Part shown: positions 24,972 to 35,595 of the stretch, piece by piece | Numbering within the stretch: the stretch's first letter is position 1 | How the letters are laid out: every line of letters starts with the position of its first letter | Origin: Antrodiella citrinella | Taxonomy: Eukaryota > Basidiomycota > Agaricomycetes > Polyporales > Steccherinaceae | Assembly: GCA_004802725.1 (NCBI GenBank) | Contig: SGPM01000065.1 | Span: 33,934 to 97,933, forward strand | Direction: 5' to 3' | DNA length: 64,000 nucleotides | Notes under the pieces: generated by a model | The model's database searches: none | What the model was told of the DNA's origin: nothing | The model's input: the letters and a program-made list of their open reading frames with translations, nothing else | Position numbers and translations under genes: made by a program

Positions 24972-27630
24972 TCAAGCGTCCATGGAGGCCAGCAGTCCAA
25001 ACATGCCACCCTTCACTGCAGCTCCTTTCCCGGGCCCGGTTCGACGATTATTCTGAGTGCGGCCGTTCTGGTCGGAACCGAGACCCTTGGCTTGCTCCCT
25101 CTTGCGCTTGGTCTTCTCCGACTCCGAGAATGCATCGTCCAGCCCGTGAACGGTGGCATCCCATAGCGCGGCTGAAACCGCACCGGGAGGCACGGGCTTC
25201 ATATTTGTAAGGAACTCGTGAAACACCTGTCCTGAAAACTGAATGGCGGGTAGAACTACGCGGTTTTGGAGGAGCAGGATCTGGGCGAGTCGAACAATGG
25301 CCACGAACGCATGCATTATTTGCGCCACGAGCTGGACGTTGCGGTCCATAATCGGAGGCGGTGCGTCCGGCTCAACCAAGTCCCCAAGGTCAATGAAGGA
25401 AGCAATAAAGCAACGAGCTTCCTGCTTAGTCCACCGCTCCTTTACGCGTTCCTTGCTTCCATTGGAACGTGCGCGCAGATCAATCGTTGAAACCGTCCAT
25501 CGTATGGCCAGCGCAATGATCAGCTGCTGAGGTGGGAGAGTACGGATGGGTATGATGTCAGAACGGAGGGCCCTGAGCAAGAAGGTAAAGCGATCATCCT
25601 CCGACCGTAACTGGAGAGGTATGCTCGAGACGGGTATATCGTACTGGCGCAAGACTTGGCGAAGGGCAGGAATAGTGACCTCCTCTGAAGTAACTCTTGT
25701 GCCACGGCGGAGGTATTCCATTACAAACTTCCCCTTCGCAGGCGGCGGAGGAATATTGGAGGACGACACAGATACTGAATCCGCTGTCAGGTCGTCAACA
25801 GAACCATTAAGTTGTTGCAAGGCACCGCGCAAAGGTGCTAAAGGATCCTCGTCATCCGATTCTTCCACAACATCAATAAGCTCCTCATCTTCTTCATCTT
25901 CTTCCACATCGGACACTTCGTCCCTGTTGTCCGGTAGTACGAAAGCGTCATCAAGCACGGCATAGATCAGCTCATGAACTAGCCTCGCGATACTTCGCCC
26001 GACACTCTCGTAATCTGGGTTTTCTAGGAATTGACGGTGCCAGAAAGATCCCGTATGCACGACGTCAAACATACGTGGGTCCACGTCTCCAGCTCTGTAA
26101 GCAGTGATGTATAGATTCCGTACCGTAGTTTGTAGGTCAGGTTCTGATTCCACAATGGTATCCGCGGGTAAGGGCTTGGAGAGGTATTTGACGAGAATGC
26201 ATGTGTCTTCGTCATGAAGAGGGCAGAGAGGCGAGGACCACAAGCCGTCGGTATCCGCATCCAGCTCGTGTTTAGGTATAGCATACTGGAGTGTCGCTTC
26301 TACGATCCGTTCGACGATTTGTTCTCGTTCGCCGGTAGACAGCAGTTCAGCAGAGCGAACCATAAGTGTTGTGACCGCCCGCTCAATGAGCTGCATGACG
26401 CTATTGATTTGAATCTTCTGCTTTCCTTTCGCAGGCGCAGTAAGCGCAGCGTCCAGGATGGATCTAAGAGTGGTGGCAACACGTGTGATCCGCTGGGAGT
26501 TTGACAAAGCACGATCAAAAAAGAGCCATTGCAGGTTTGTCCGTTGAGAAGTCGTCACAGACGCCTCCTTCGCACCGGTGAAGTCGTTTCCAACCAGTGC
26601 GCCCAACAGAGGTAGCAGCGAGACAGGTAATTGCAGATGTGTCGCCAACCTCGACGGCGAGTAGATGACAACTGACAGCTGCAGCTCGCCGTCGCAGTGC
26701 GGAGGAATCAAGCCTTCCATTTCACCAGCCTGTTTGCGGTGGGCTTTCCTCCTGGATTTAGCGACAACAGTCTGGAAATCGCCATCGCTCTCCACGGCTA
26801 TTGAGCTTTCCTCCTCTGCATTGGCAGCGCTCCACACCATCTGCTGCATGGGAACATAACCCTGGTAACCATCTGCATTCAAAACTACGAAGTCAGAGTC
26901 GTTTCCGACCACAAAACCCCGAAGCCTAGCCGCGAGCTCCACAGAGAATGGATCTCCTTCTTCATCAGCAAAGTGTATCTTTAGACGGCCGTGCGAAGCT
27001 TCAGGATCAGACTCCATAGCCTGCACCATGTTAGTGAGGGTCCGAATGCACGTCAAGTAGGACAGTGGAGGAAGCATGGCAGTTTCACTGAGAAATCGTG
27101 GCCGGGACCGCGAAGCAGCAGAAGTGCGGAAGAACAGCAACGAGCCTTGGATGGTGGTCTGGGTAATCCGAGCTGAGATGGTAGGGAATTTGAGCGAGGG
27201 ATACGGCCCTGTTCAAGCGTGAGGCAGTGCACAGCCATCGTCAATTGCGGATACGTTGTGTAGTTAGCGAAAGTGGAATAGACAACGTATGCATAACATA
27301 ACATACCATCAAAAACGAAGTGCAACTCCAAGCCAACGCTGAGCCACGCTTGCACTATGCGTTCTACAAGCTTCGCAAGCTGAGGGTATTCACCTCCATA
27401 AACCCATGGAAGTCCCGAAGATGCTACGACTTCATAGATGAACCTAAAGCAATGGAAGGTTTAGAGATTCAATCACAGCTCTTTGAAGTACATAGTGCTC
27501 ACGACCAGCCATCTATGACGAATACTGTCGGACTAGTATTGGATTCGGTGGGTGCAGATGAGAATATTTGACGTTGGGAGAGCGCGCCATAGTGTTCGGC
27601 AAGATAAGTTGTAAGTCCATGAACGCCCAT
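24972..27630 (-). CDS. Asteroid-type XPG/FEN1-like protein
   Basis: Exons 27630-27503, 27443-27307 and 27208-24972 encode 833 residues. The N-terminus MGVHGLTTYLAE with VFVIDGWS, GGEYPQL and LHFVFDG matches the XPG N-terminal fold of Asteroid proteins (S. pombe ast1 type). The remaining ~700 residues include an acidic linker (DVEEDEEDEELIDVVEE near 440) and a Lys/Arg-rich C-terminus. Family knowledge: Asteroid proteins resemble FEN1/XPG nucleases but lack some metal-binding acids, so nuclease activity is uncertain. In this copy Asp is visible in VIDGW and VFDG. Position next to the tRNA gene has no evident meaning. Confidence 0.88.
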
Positions 27631-27934
27631 GTGAGATTCTGCAAGTGTTCTGGCAGTAAGATATCATGCAGGGTTGAATGAGTGTATCCAAACGGGAGCA
27701 CTGAGGCTGGATTGTGGTAGTAGAGCGGAAGTCGAAACGCAAAATAGAAAATCACTGCCAATGATCAGCCGCCGGAGGGCATTGGGCGTCAACCTGATGA
27801 AGTCATTGAACATTCCTCTTCTGAAAGAAGCTCAAATTAAGTACTTAGTAAACTCTGACCTCGTCAAAGGGAAGAAGGCAAGGTGCAACAACCCTCGAAT
27901 CTGATACAACGATCTTCAAAGCAGCAAAAACCTA
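27631..27934. other. Intergenic, between Asteroid start and tRNA
   Basis: 304 bases, likely the Asteroid promoter. Nothing else seen. Confidence 0.4.
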
Positions 27935-28027
27935 TGACAAGAGTGGGATTTGAACCCACGCTCCGAAGAACTAGATTTCTGGTACATAACCTGATTCTAG
28001 CGCCTTAGACCGCTCGGCCATCTTGCC
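27935..28027 (-). tRNA. tRNA-Leu (CAG) with 13-base intron
   Basis: Read on minus: acceptor stem GGCAAGA pairs with TCTTGTC (one G-U), discriminator A. The D arm contains GGCCGAGCGGTCTAAGGC, the anticodon stem CTAGA/TCTAG closes a loop with CAG at 27993-27991, and an intron (27989-27977) sits one base 3' of the anticodon, the standard eukaryotic position. The long variable arm and T arm GTGGG-TTCAAAT-CCCAC fit a class II leucine tRNA. CCA is not encoded, as expected. Confidence 0.93.
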
Positions 28028-28347
28028 TTGCGAAGGTGTTCGTCGTGTCAATACCTATTCGGGTTCGTGTATCAGACACATGGCCTCTTAGTATGTAGTT
28101 CCGCACATAAAAGTAGCTGAAAAGTCACATCTGCTGGGGAGTCGGGAGGTCCATGTCATGTTTCATTCACTATTATTAGGCTCTACCAACATCACAAGAT
28201 TTTCGACAGCAGCTAGATATCGCTCAATAACATCTGTCATATGGCTGAGTTCCACAACTACTGGAAAACGGATGTCGAATTCTGCGGGAGTAGGAGCACT
28301 GAGAACATTGTTCAACGCCCTGGTCTTTTATCGTGGTTGAAGAACGC
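28028..28347. other. Intergenic
   Basis: 320 bases between the tRNA and a minus-strand gene end. Possible polymerase III upstream flank; no gene seen. Confidence 0.4.
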
Positions 28348-29248
28348 TCACTCTAGGTCGACACTGGATGATGGAGGTTCATGCAGAAATTCAGTAAACG
28401 CGACAATCAAGTCGAAGGTCTTCTGGGCTGTCTCGGAAAGGTCTGTCTTCTCGTCTTCGGCCAAATTTGACACAAAATGGTAGTAGCACGCCCACTCGAA
28501 CGCGTCCTGCGGTGGTGTTTTCTCGACCTCCAGGTACTCTGAGAAATAGAGGTGTAGGTGCTGCTCTAGATCTGCTTTGAGGGCATCGTCGCTGTCGTCC
28601 TCGACGACAGAACGCCGAAGCATGGTGTGTATATCCTATCAGTGAATCATGTTAAGACAGGACGTGCAAGTATGATGAGAGAAAAGTCACCATGGCGGCC
28701 AGATTGTGCACAACCCATCGCAGGTCAGCGCGAATATTGGGATCGCGGGACCGAAGTAGCTCCGCAATCTCAGTTTCAGTCGCGTTGAGATTGTTATAGC
28801 CTTCATGAAGTAGCTTATCTGCAGCATCTCCGAGTGCGCCGCATAGCATTTCAGTATTTGCCAAGAGCATCAAGAGGTCCGGAATGCTTGAGACGATGAA
28901 CGTCGGACGCAGTATGTTTCTGATAGTGTAGACCAGGATTTCAAACGAGGGACACTCTTCAGACTTTTCAAAACTGCGTGCCACATCTATAATGAGATTT
29001 CACCATTATTCAATCGGTCTGACACAGAGCATGATCGTCATACCGTTCGCCTTCCTGAGTTTCTCGTAAGAGGTGCCAACGAAGACGTCAGGCGGGATAA
29101 CGACGGTAGACCGTGTCTGTACTTTTTCCATGGCTCGTGAATAAGTGCAAGGACCAGTGACCAGGATAAGGTTTCGGAAGAAGTTCGCGTTCAAGTTGTT
29201 CAACGTTCCCAATATAGGCATGAGCGTCTGTTGAATTACGCCGCCCAT
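28348..29248 (-). CDS. Conserved-looking protein of unknown function
   Basis: Exons 29248-29044, 28986-28691 and 28635-28348 join in one frame for 262 residues. The protein is mostly helical and mildly acidic: LNNLNANFFRNLILV near the start, VVIPPDVFVGTSYEKL, then FEILVYTIRNILRPTF and ADLRWVVHNLAAM, ending EFLHEPPSSSVDLE. I recognise no domain, signal or membrane span. The start is uncertain because an in-frame GTG lies upstream and ATG 29248 is the first ATG. Divergent from the 7-TM gene with a 670-base gap. Confidence 0.6.
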
Positions 29249-29918
29249 AAGGTTGCATATGGACCACACGTTAGAACGGTACTACCACCACAGGGCTGCT
29301 ATATGTTTCCGCTCGAGTCTTGTTCTATTATTGTGCGTATTACTTATGATCTCGGCGGCCGAGTAACAGGCGATAGTATTCAATCAGTGGCGTCCAGCCT
29401 GAGCGACGGAGATGTTAACCCCGAGTCATGGCAAGCTGCTGTACATGTCTCAGTCCTACGACTTGTGTTGCTCGCGAGACTGAGACTGACACCATGATGA
29501 CCCTTTGCGGGCACAGATGCCACGTACCTATAGCATCGGGCCTATACAGGCTATAGCAATTGCGCCTTCAAGCTCGAGTCGTTCCGCCGGAGGCAGATCG
29601 TGGATTCGGACAGGAAATTTTCAGTAACATGCATATAGAACATTCCGCTTCAGATTCAGGTCGGAGAGGTCGGTCAATCTCTGTCAATCCTCATCGCGCT
29701 GGATATAGTCATCTCGTCATCTCAGCACAGGTGTCACAGGGTGTCACTAGTAGTAGCTTGTTCCACAAGGGACTTCCAAGAGCCTGAGGCTGTAATTTTC
29801 CACGAGTTCAAGATACCGAGCTCACGCGATTAACTTCGTGTTTATATGCCGGCCAAGCATAAATGTCCCCGTGTTTGGTGGACTGCCCACACTTCCAGCC
29901 AGTGGAGTCCCCCAGATC
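29249..29918. other. Divergent intergenic region
   Basis: 670 bases between start codons of the minus-strand unknown gene and the plus-strand 7-TM gene; holds both promoters. No clear TATA box. Confidence 0.45.
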
Positions 29919-31164
29919 ATGGTTGTCCTCGATAATGACCTTGCAGCTCTCATCGGGTTTGGGTGCGAGGCACTGGTCTACGGTGAGCACAAACCTACTC
30001 TCTCGGTGTCATCTGACTCAGTTCATTCGTAGGTGTCTACATCGTCATCTTCTTGATGTCCCTCAGTTTTCTTCATGGAGGACGATCGACGTACGCTCAT
30101 CGGTTGATGGTCTTTTCCACCACCTTTCTGTTCCTTCTGTGTACGGCCCATTTCGCGTTGGAGTTCACCCACTTCTACACGACGCTGGTGAGACCTATTT
30201 CTAGCTCTACATTGAAGCTTTAGTCACGGGCATTTAAAAGGCGACGACGGGTGTTACAGGATATGCTGCCGAAACCAAAGACCTGTTCGGTGCCGACATC
30301 CTGATCTCGACGATCGACTTGGTTGGCGATTGTGTACTTCTCCACCGCTGCTGGCTGGTCTGGGGAAAGAACTGGTGGGTCATTGCTCTGCCTTTCTTGA
30401 CTGCTGTGGGCGGGTTCGGTGAGTAGCTTTCACCATTCGATCGTACCTGGAGGCTGATCATCTCTCAGCTTGTGGCATGACGGGCCTCGGGATCCTCCTG
30501 AATACAGACCCGACTGCCCCTCAGGCCCCTCCGTCGGTTCTGCCGTTGGGTACGGCAAGCTTCTCCCTGCCGCTAGCCACTAACTTCTTGATCACGCTCC
30601 TCACCGTCACTCGGCTGTACATGTTGGCATCGAAGACGCGGCGCGCGTCGACGACCACAAAATCGTTGCACACCAGCAGCTACGTGAACAAGGCCGCGAT
30701 CATTGTCATCGAGAGTGGCCTTCTCTATCTTGTTGCCCAGCTAGTCTTCGTGATTCTTTTCGCCATCGGGCACCCGGCGCAGGGAATAGCTGCCGTGGTA
30801 GCAGTACAAATCTACGTAAGTCTCACCTTTCCATGTGCCGCCACATAACCCTGATGTGAACATTCGCCATATTTTACAGGGAATCGCGCCTACGCTTATC
30901 TCGTTCCGCGTGGGCATGGGAGTGGCCACGGACGAGTACGAGATGTCGACAAAACGTTCTGGCCCAGAGTGGAGGCTATCATCCCGACGGGGTGCTATAC
31001 CGACAAACACCACGAACATCTCCGTGCACACGTCGGCGGAAATCATGACCGATTCCCTGTCGGATATGGTTCTCTACGGGAAAGACAACAAAGACATGCG
31101 GTTGGGAGACCATCAGGGCTTCACAGAGTCTCGGTTCGTTGAGGATGGCGCTAGCATGGCATGA
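29919..31164 (+). CDS. Basidiomycete multi-pass (7-TM-like) membrane protein
   Basis: Exons 29919-29982, 30033-30187, 30241-30418, 30469-30815 and 30880-31164 give 342 residues. Several hydrophobic spans are visible: VYIVIFLMSLSFL, MVFSTTFLFLLCTAHFAL, WWVIALPFLTAVGGF, GTASFSLPLATNFLITLLTV, IIVIESGLLYLVAQLVFV and QGIAAVVAVQIYGIAPTLIS. The pattern belongs to a large agaricomycete family of receptor-like integral membrane proteins of unknown ligand; WLVWGKNWW-type Trp-rich loops are common there. The C-terminal ~85 residues are hydrophilic and end in GASMA. It may sense environmental or pheromone-like signals, but nothing in the sequence proves it. Confidence 0.8.
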
Positions 31165-31988
31165 TAGATGGTAAAACTTCGGAGTGTAGACTAGTGTGAG
31201 TGTCCATTCGGTGGTTTCACACAACCTTGTAGAATTATCTGGCTCCGCGCTCAGCTTTGATGATACCACGCTCGTTTCTTGAACTTTTCCTTACCTAGTT
31301 ATTGATGTATGAGTACTTCTTTGATGCGGTCACCGGTCTGTACGCTAATCTTACTCCTATGTTATCATATGTACATCTTATCGTCCCAATGATTGCGTCT
31401 TGTCGACTGCATGATACTATAACACAGACGACACGGACAACAGCGATCTGGCGTGGAAAATGATTCTGCCCCGCTCTACAGCGCCGGCGTGTACTATCCC
31501 GACAGGCAGCACACGACCTCGACGCCACAGAATGTGAAAACTAGCTCGGTCTCCAATTGCAACGGACCAACGCGACATTGGTGGAGAGGTCGACACATGG
31601 TGTTCATAGAGACCGAGCTTAGTCGATCCGTTGACTTCAGCCGCAAACATGTACGCGGCGTTCGCTCAAGTAAGACACTTTCCTTATCTTCTGTGGTGAA
31701 GAATATTGGAAGGTACGACATAGCGGGCTTGATAGTTGCTGATAATTAAGTCATCCTGTATTTCAAGCCGTGTTCCTGTCGACTGATCATGAGCGAAAGT
31801 CGTCTCGGAGTCGATGCGACGCGGACGGTATATATGCTGACGACGGCGAATGAACGCTGAGCGCTGAGTAAGAGCTTTGGGTCTTATCGCACAAAAGTTC
31901 AGTGACCCCGTAAATTTGGTGATAGTGATCACAATAGCATATAGATTGCGAGCGTATATTCCAGAAGGTGTGGTTGAAAACCTCATAA
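31165..31988. other. Intergenic between convergent genes
   Basis: 824 bases. Small open frames only; 3' UTRs of the 7-TM and carrier genes. No repeat recognised. Confidence 0.4.
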
Positions 31989-33585
31989 TCATACACCGGT
32001 AAATTCCTCCAGGTACTCTGCGGGATGACTTCGGTTGAGCAGCCCATCTACGAAGAGTACGAGACATACCTCTCGTAAGTTCGAATGCCGCAAAAGTGCT
32101 GGCAGCTGCAGGGATACTGAAATAAAGTGTCAGAAAACGTATTGAGGCTACGTTGATGGGGAGCAATCGACCTTCTGAGCACTGAATGAATTAAATGGCG
32201 TATGTTAGTATCGACAAATATTGGAAAAAATCGGCTACCCACGAGAGGGGGACAAGCCCTTGAACAATCCAGCACTATATTCACCGAGTGAGCGCAGCCC
32301 CACTGATGAGACCCGAGGACACTTACACTCCAGACTCCGCCACTATCGCCCTCAGCTCGCGAGCGATGTATTGTACAGGTGTCCCTGTAGGCGGCGTAGC
32401 GCGCAGCTGTATACGTGACTTGACGACGTCTAGAAGTGTTGCGAACTTCAGTTGGAATGTCAGTTCAAGCAATTTCATCAGGCACACCTAACGGATAGCA
32501 GCTCAACCAATATGAAATCTAGGAAGCCTAGGGTGAGCGACTGCTGAGGTGAGGGTGTGTAGTACTCACGCCTCCTGTGGAGCCACTTGCCAACAAAGCC
32601 CACACTGGTATATCAGACCCGTATATGCTCCTGAATTGTCTTCTCGAAAATTCAAATGCTGTCACCGATCACTGATAGTCAGGGCCCGCGCAAATATTGA
32701 ATTTCGTCGGTAGAGGCTTACCTGTATAGAAACTGAATTTGTTATTAGAATTAGAGTAACACGATAGACAAGAGCACAACACACCCAGCATATGCAGGAA
32801 TTTCCCTGGCAACAGTGACCTATCGATCTCTGTTATGAGAATACACCAAGGTGGTGGACTGAGAGCACCGTACCCAGTATCCCCGCATGACCCCTTTCCT
32901 AAACCCCCATTCACGCCACATCTCCCTTGCGACGGTTCGCAGGTTCTTGTCGTCTTTCGCACCATACTGACCTTGCATGCGTACTTTGAACATCTCCGCT
33001 GTGAAATAACTTTACAGTGAGCCCCACTCAAGATACCGGCCTTTCAAACACACTCACCCGGACTGGCCAAGATAGCATTCGCAGCTCCAGCCATGGCACC
33101 CGCCGCTGCAGTCTCCTTCAAGGATAGCTGAGGGAATGGCGAGATGATACGCTTCGAAGCACCATAAGCAGCGAAGAGCAAGGAATTGACTCCAGCGATG
33201 CCGAGCAGAGGGCTCGCCATTCCTTTCATTGAAACAAGTAAGAGATCCCTAAGCAATCCAAAGGCCTCTCAAAAAGGCCTCTCACCTTTGTATAGTCCTA
33301 TGAATCCCTCCTTCTTCAGAGTCTGCGTGAGGATATCCATAGGTCCTTTCTAAACTTTCATTAGGTCTGATAGTCACGCGATAGTCACTACAGTGCAACT
33401 CACGAACATCCCCTCTAACATGATGAAGATGAGTGCATGATTCCACGGATAAAATCGCATCACTCACTCGGTGCAATCTGTGCACGAGTCTTGACCGTAT
33501 CGAGTGGTTGGCCTACCAAGACTTGCGCTGCACCACCGACACTGCCGGCTAAGAGCTCGTTGACGGTCCTCATGTCGAACACCAT
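31989..33585 (-). CDS. Mitochondrial carrier (SLC25; carnitine/amino-acid carrier-like), 14 exons
   Basis: I reconstruct 14 exons summing to 870 bases (289 residues plus stop): 33585-33468, 33414-33404, 33349-33286, 33222-33058, 32998-32874, 32819-32785, 32732-32722, 32658-32570, 32518-32488, 32429-32327, 32274-32243, 32181-32172, 32116-32070, 32017-31989. All three carrier signatures appear at repeat ends: PLDTVK (first), PAEMFK (second), PLDVVK (third), each followed by R, plus GLYKG, MRGYW and GLFKGLSPS after the even helices. SLC25 proteins exchange metabolites across the inner mitochondrial membrane; overall it resembles Crc1/Ymc1-type carriers, but the substrate cannot be fixed. Exons 2, 7 and 12 are only 11, 11 and 10 bases. 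It starts 255 bases from REX4 on the opposite strand. Confidence 0.9.
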
Positions 33586-33840
33586 GGTGTCTTCAGGTAT
33601 AAGAAATCAAGAGAGACCAGAACTGGACTGAGTCAACCTGCGAGAATATCAACATGTCGAGAAACTTTCGGTGGCGAGACTGCTGCATGGGTCGATCGCG
33701 TCTCATTTCGTGAGATTGCAGTAATCCGGCCACGTGGGAGACTCGAGATCTCAGATTTCGGTGCAAACATCTCCTTCCTGCTCAGAGTCAGACCACTTAC
33801 AAGCATACCCCTCACGTCTTTTATACCACATCATCTCATC
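33586..33840. promoter_or_regulatory. Shared divergent promoter of carrier and REX4
   Basis: Only 255 bases separate the two start codons. A ttttataccac element at about 33818-33828 lies ~15 bases before the REX4 ATG. Joint regulation is possible but inferred only from spacing. Confidence 0.45.
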
Positions 33841-35244
33841 ATGGGAAAGAAAGATGAGACAAAGGCATCCAAGCCGTCCACGAATTGGCTCGCTTTGCAA
33901 AAGGTCCGTTCTTGAACCATTCTCGTTATTTGCAAAATTGTGCTGAACATAGACCTAAGTAGAGTCTGCCTACCTCTTTGCATGTGCGCAAGAAACGCAA
34001 ATTCGAACATACAAGCGCGTCACCTGTTCATGAAACAGTCGTAGACGACGAGACAGACTTCGTTCGAGGTCATCAGCCATTCGAGCCTGTCGCTTCCACC
34101 TCTGCAGCTGCGTCGTTCGATGGCTCGTCGAGCAAAAACGGAGAATCATTAGCTGAGCTGCGTAAAATGATTGCGGGAGAACTTCAGTATTCGGAGAGTC
34201 AGACTGCGTGAGCTTATGTCCCTTTTTTATGTATCTGGGCCATTCACCTAAACTGCGACATATTCTAGACCGGGAAAATATTTAGCTTTGGATTGCGAGA
34301 TGGTCGGAGTCGGCCCTGAGGGCGCAGAGTCGTCACTTGCTCGCGTCAGTATGGTCAACTACTACGGTGCGATACAATTGGACGAGTTTGTCCGGCAGCG
34401 AGAAAGAGTGGTTGATTACAGGACACAATGGAGTGGTATACGACCGAGTGATATGATCAAGGGTGAGCATCACATCCTTTCGTAATCATCTCGCATCCGC
34501 TCAATCTTCTATCAAGCAAAACCCTTCGAGGAAGTACAAAAGAAGGTAGCGGAGCTCATCAAAGACCGTATACTCGTAGGACACGCCATTCACAACGATC
34601 TCAAGGTGAGTCAGATCCCGTCCATTCCTGCAGTCTCGCGTCCTCAATCTATACATTCCAGGTTCTGCTGCTCTCGCAACCCCGAAGTCTTGTCAGGGAC
34701 ACGCAAATCTACGCAGGGAAGCACAAAGTGACGAAATCGCGCAGACCTGCTCTCCGTATGCTTGTCCAACAGGAGTTAGGCGTGGCTATACAAGAGGGAG
34801 AACATTCATCTGTGCGTATCATTCATGTCTTATCTATAGCGTCGCAACTGAGTGTTGAGTGTTGATTATCAGGTCACGGACGCGCGCGCTACGATGGCGG
34901 TATACAGACTTCACCGGAAGGATTGGGACAAGGGTGTCCGCCCACCAAGGACCTCGGCGTCCAAGAAACGCAAAGCTACGGAGGATGACAGTGATGGAGA
35001 TGACGACGATGCACAGGGTCGCAATCCGGCGAAAAGGAAGAAGAGTAAGAAGCAGGAGAAGGCGTTCCCTGGCGGCGGACGGAAGGGTGTGAGTTCCGGT
35101 CTGTCAACTGTCATTAAACAAGGAGATGGACGGGATAACCCTGGTGGTGGGTCGGGTCAGCGGGTGGAGAAGAAAAGTGAGTGGTGGACAGAGCTCAATT
35201 CGTCATCGGGGGCGAAGGGATCTATGAAGTTGAAGTCCAGGTGA
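33841..35244 (+). CDS. REX4: RNA exonuclease 4 (DEDDh 3'-5' exonuclease)
   Basis: Exons 33841-33903, 33963-34207, 34269-34462, 34517-34605, 34662-34811 and 34873-35244 encode 370 residues. A basic N-terminal tail (HVRKKRKFE) precedes the exonuclease fold: Exo [12 protein letters not shown] (residues ~105-115), Exo [13 protein letters not shown], Exo [16 protein letters not shown] with the family His/Asp pattern. These residues bind two metal ions for 3'-5' RNA trimming. Rex4 proteins act in the nucleolus in pre-rRNA processing. The C-terminal third is Lys/Asp-rich low complexity ([17 protein letters not shown]), fitting nucleolar location, and is longer than in yeast. Confidence 0.93.
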
Positions 35245-35595
35245 GGGTATTGGAATGCTTCGCAGACAAAATGTTACATGTATATACACAGTTATATAAA
35301 TACACATGTCGTGAGCTCCGAACCAATCATACATATGCGCAAACCAAGCGAGAATGTCTAAACCAAAGTACAACAAAGAAAATAATGACGAGAGCAGAAT
35401 AGATATACAGCAGGTCTAGAAGATTACATGTAGTACATAGCAATACTTGGGCTCCAAGATGCGAACGAAGAACAACCACACAGGCATGAGGATCCCAAGG
35501 GTATACAATGTGCCAAATAACAGGAGAAAGCGTTACAGCATGATCATAAAGGATACAAAAAAGAAAACCAAAGAGACTCAGCAGATTGTCCATGT
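35245..35595. other. Intergenic between convergent genes
   Basis: 351 bases of 3' UTR sequence, AT-rich (ttatataaatacacatg near 35292). No gene. Confidence 0.45.
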
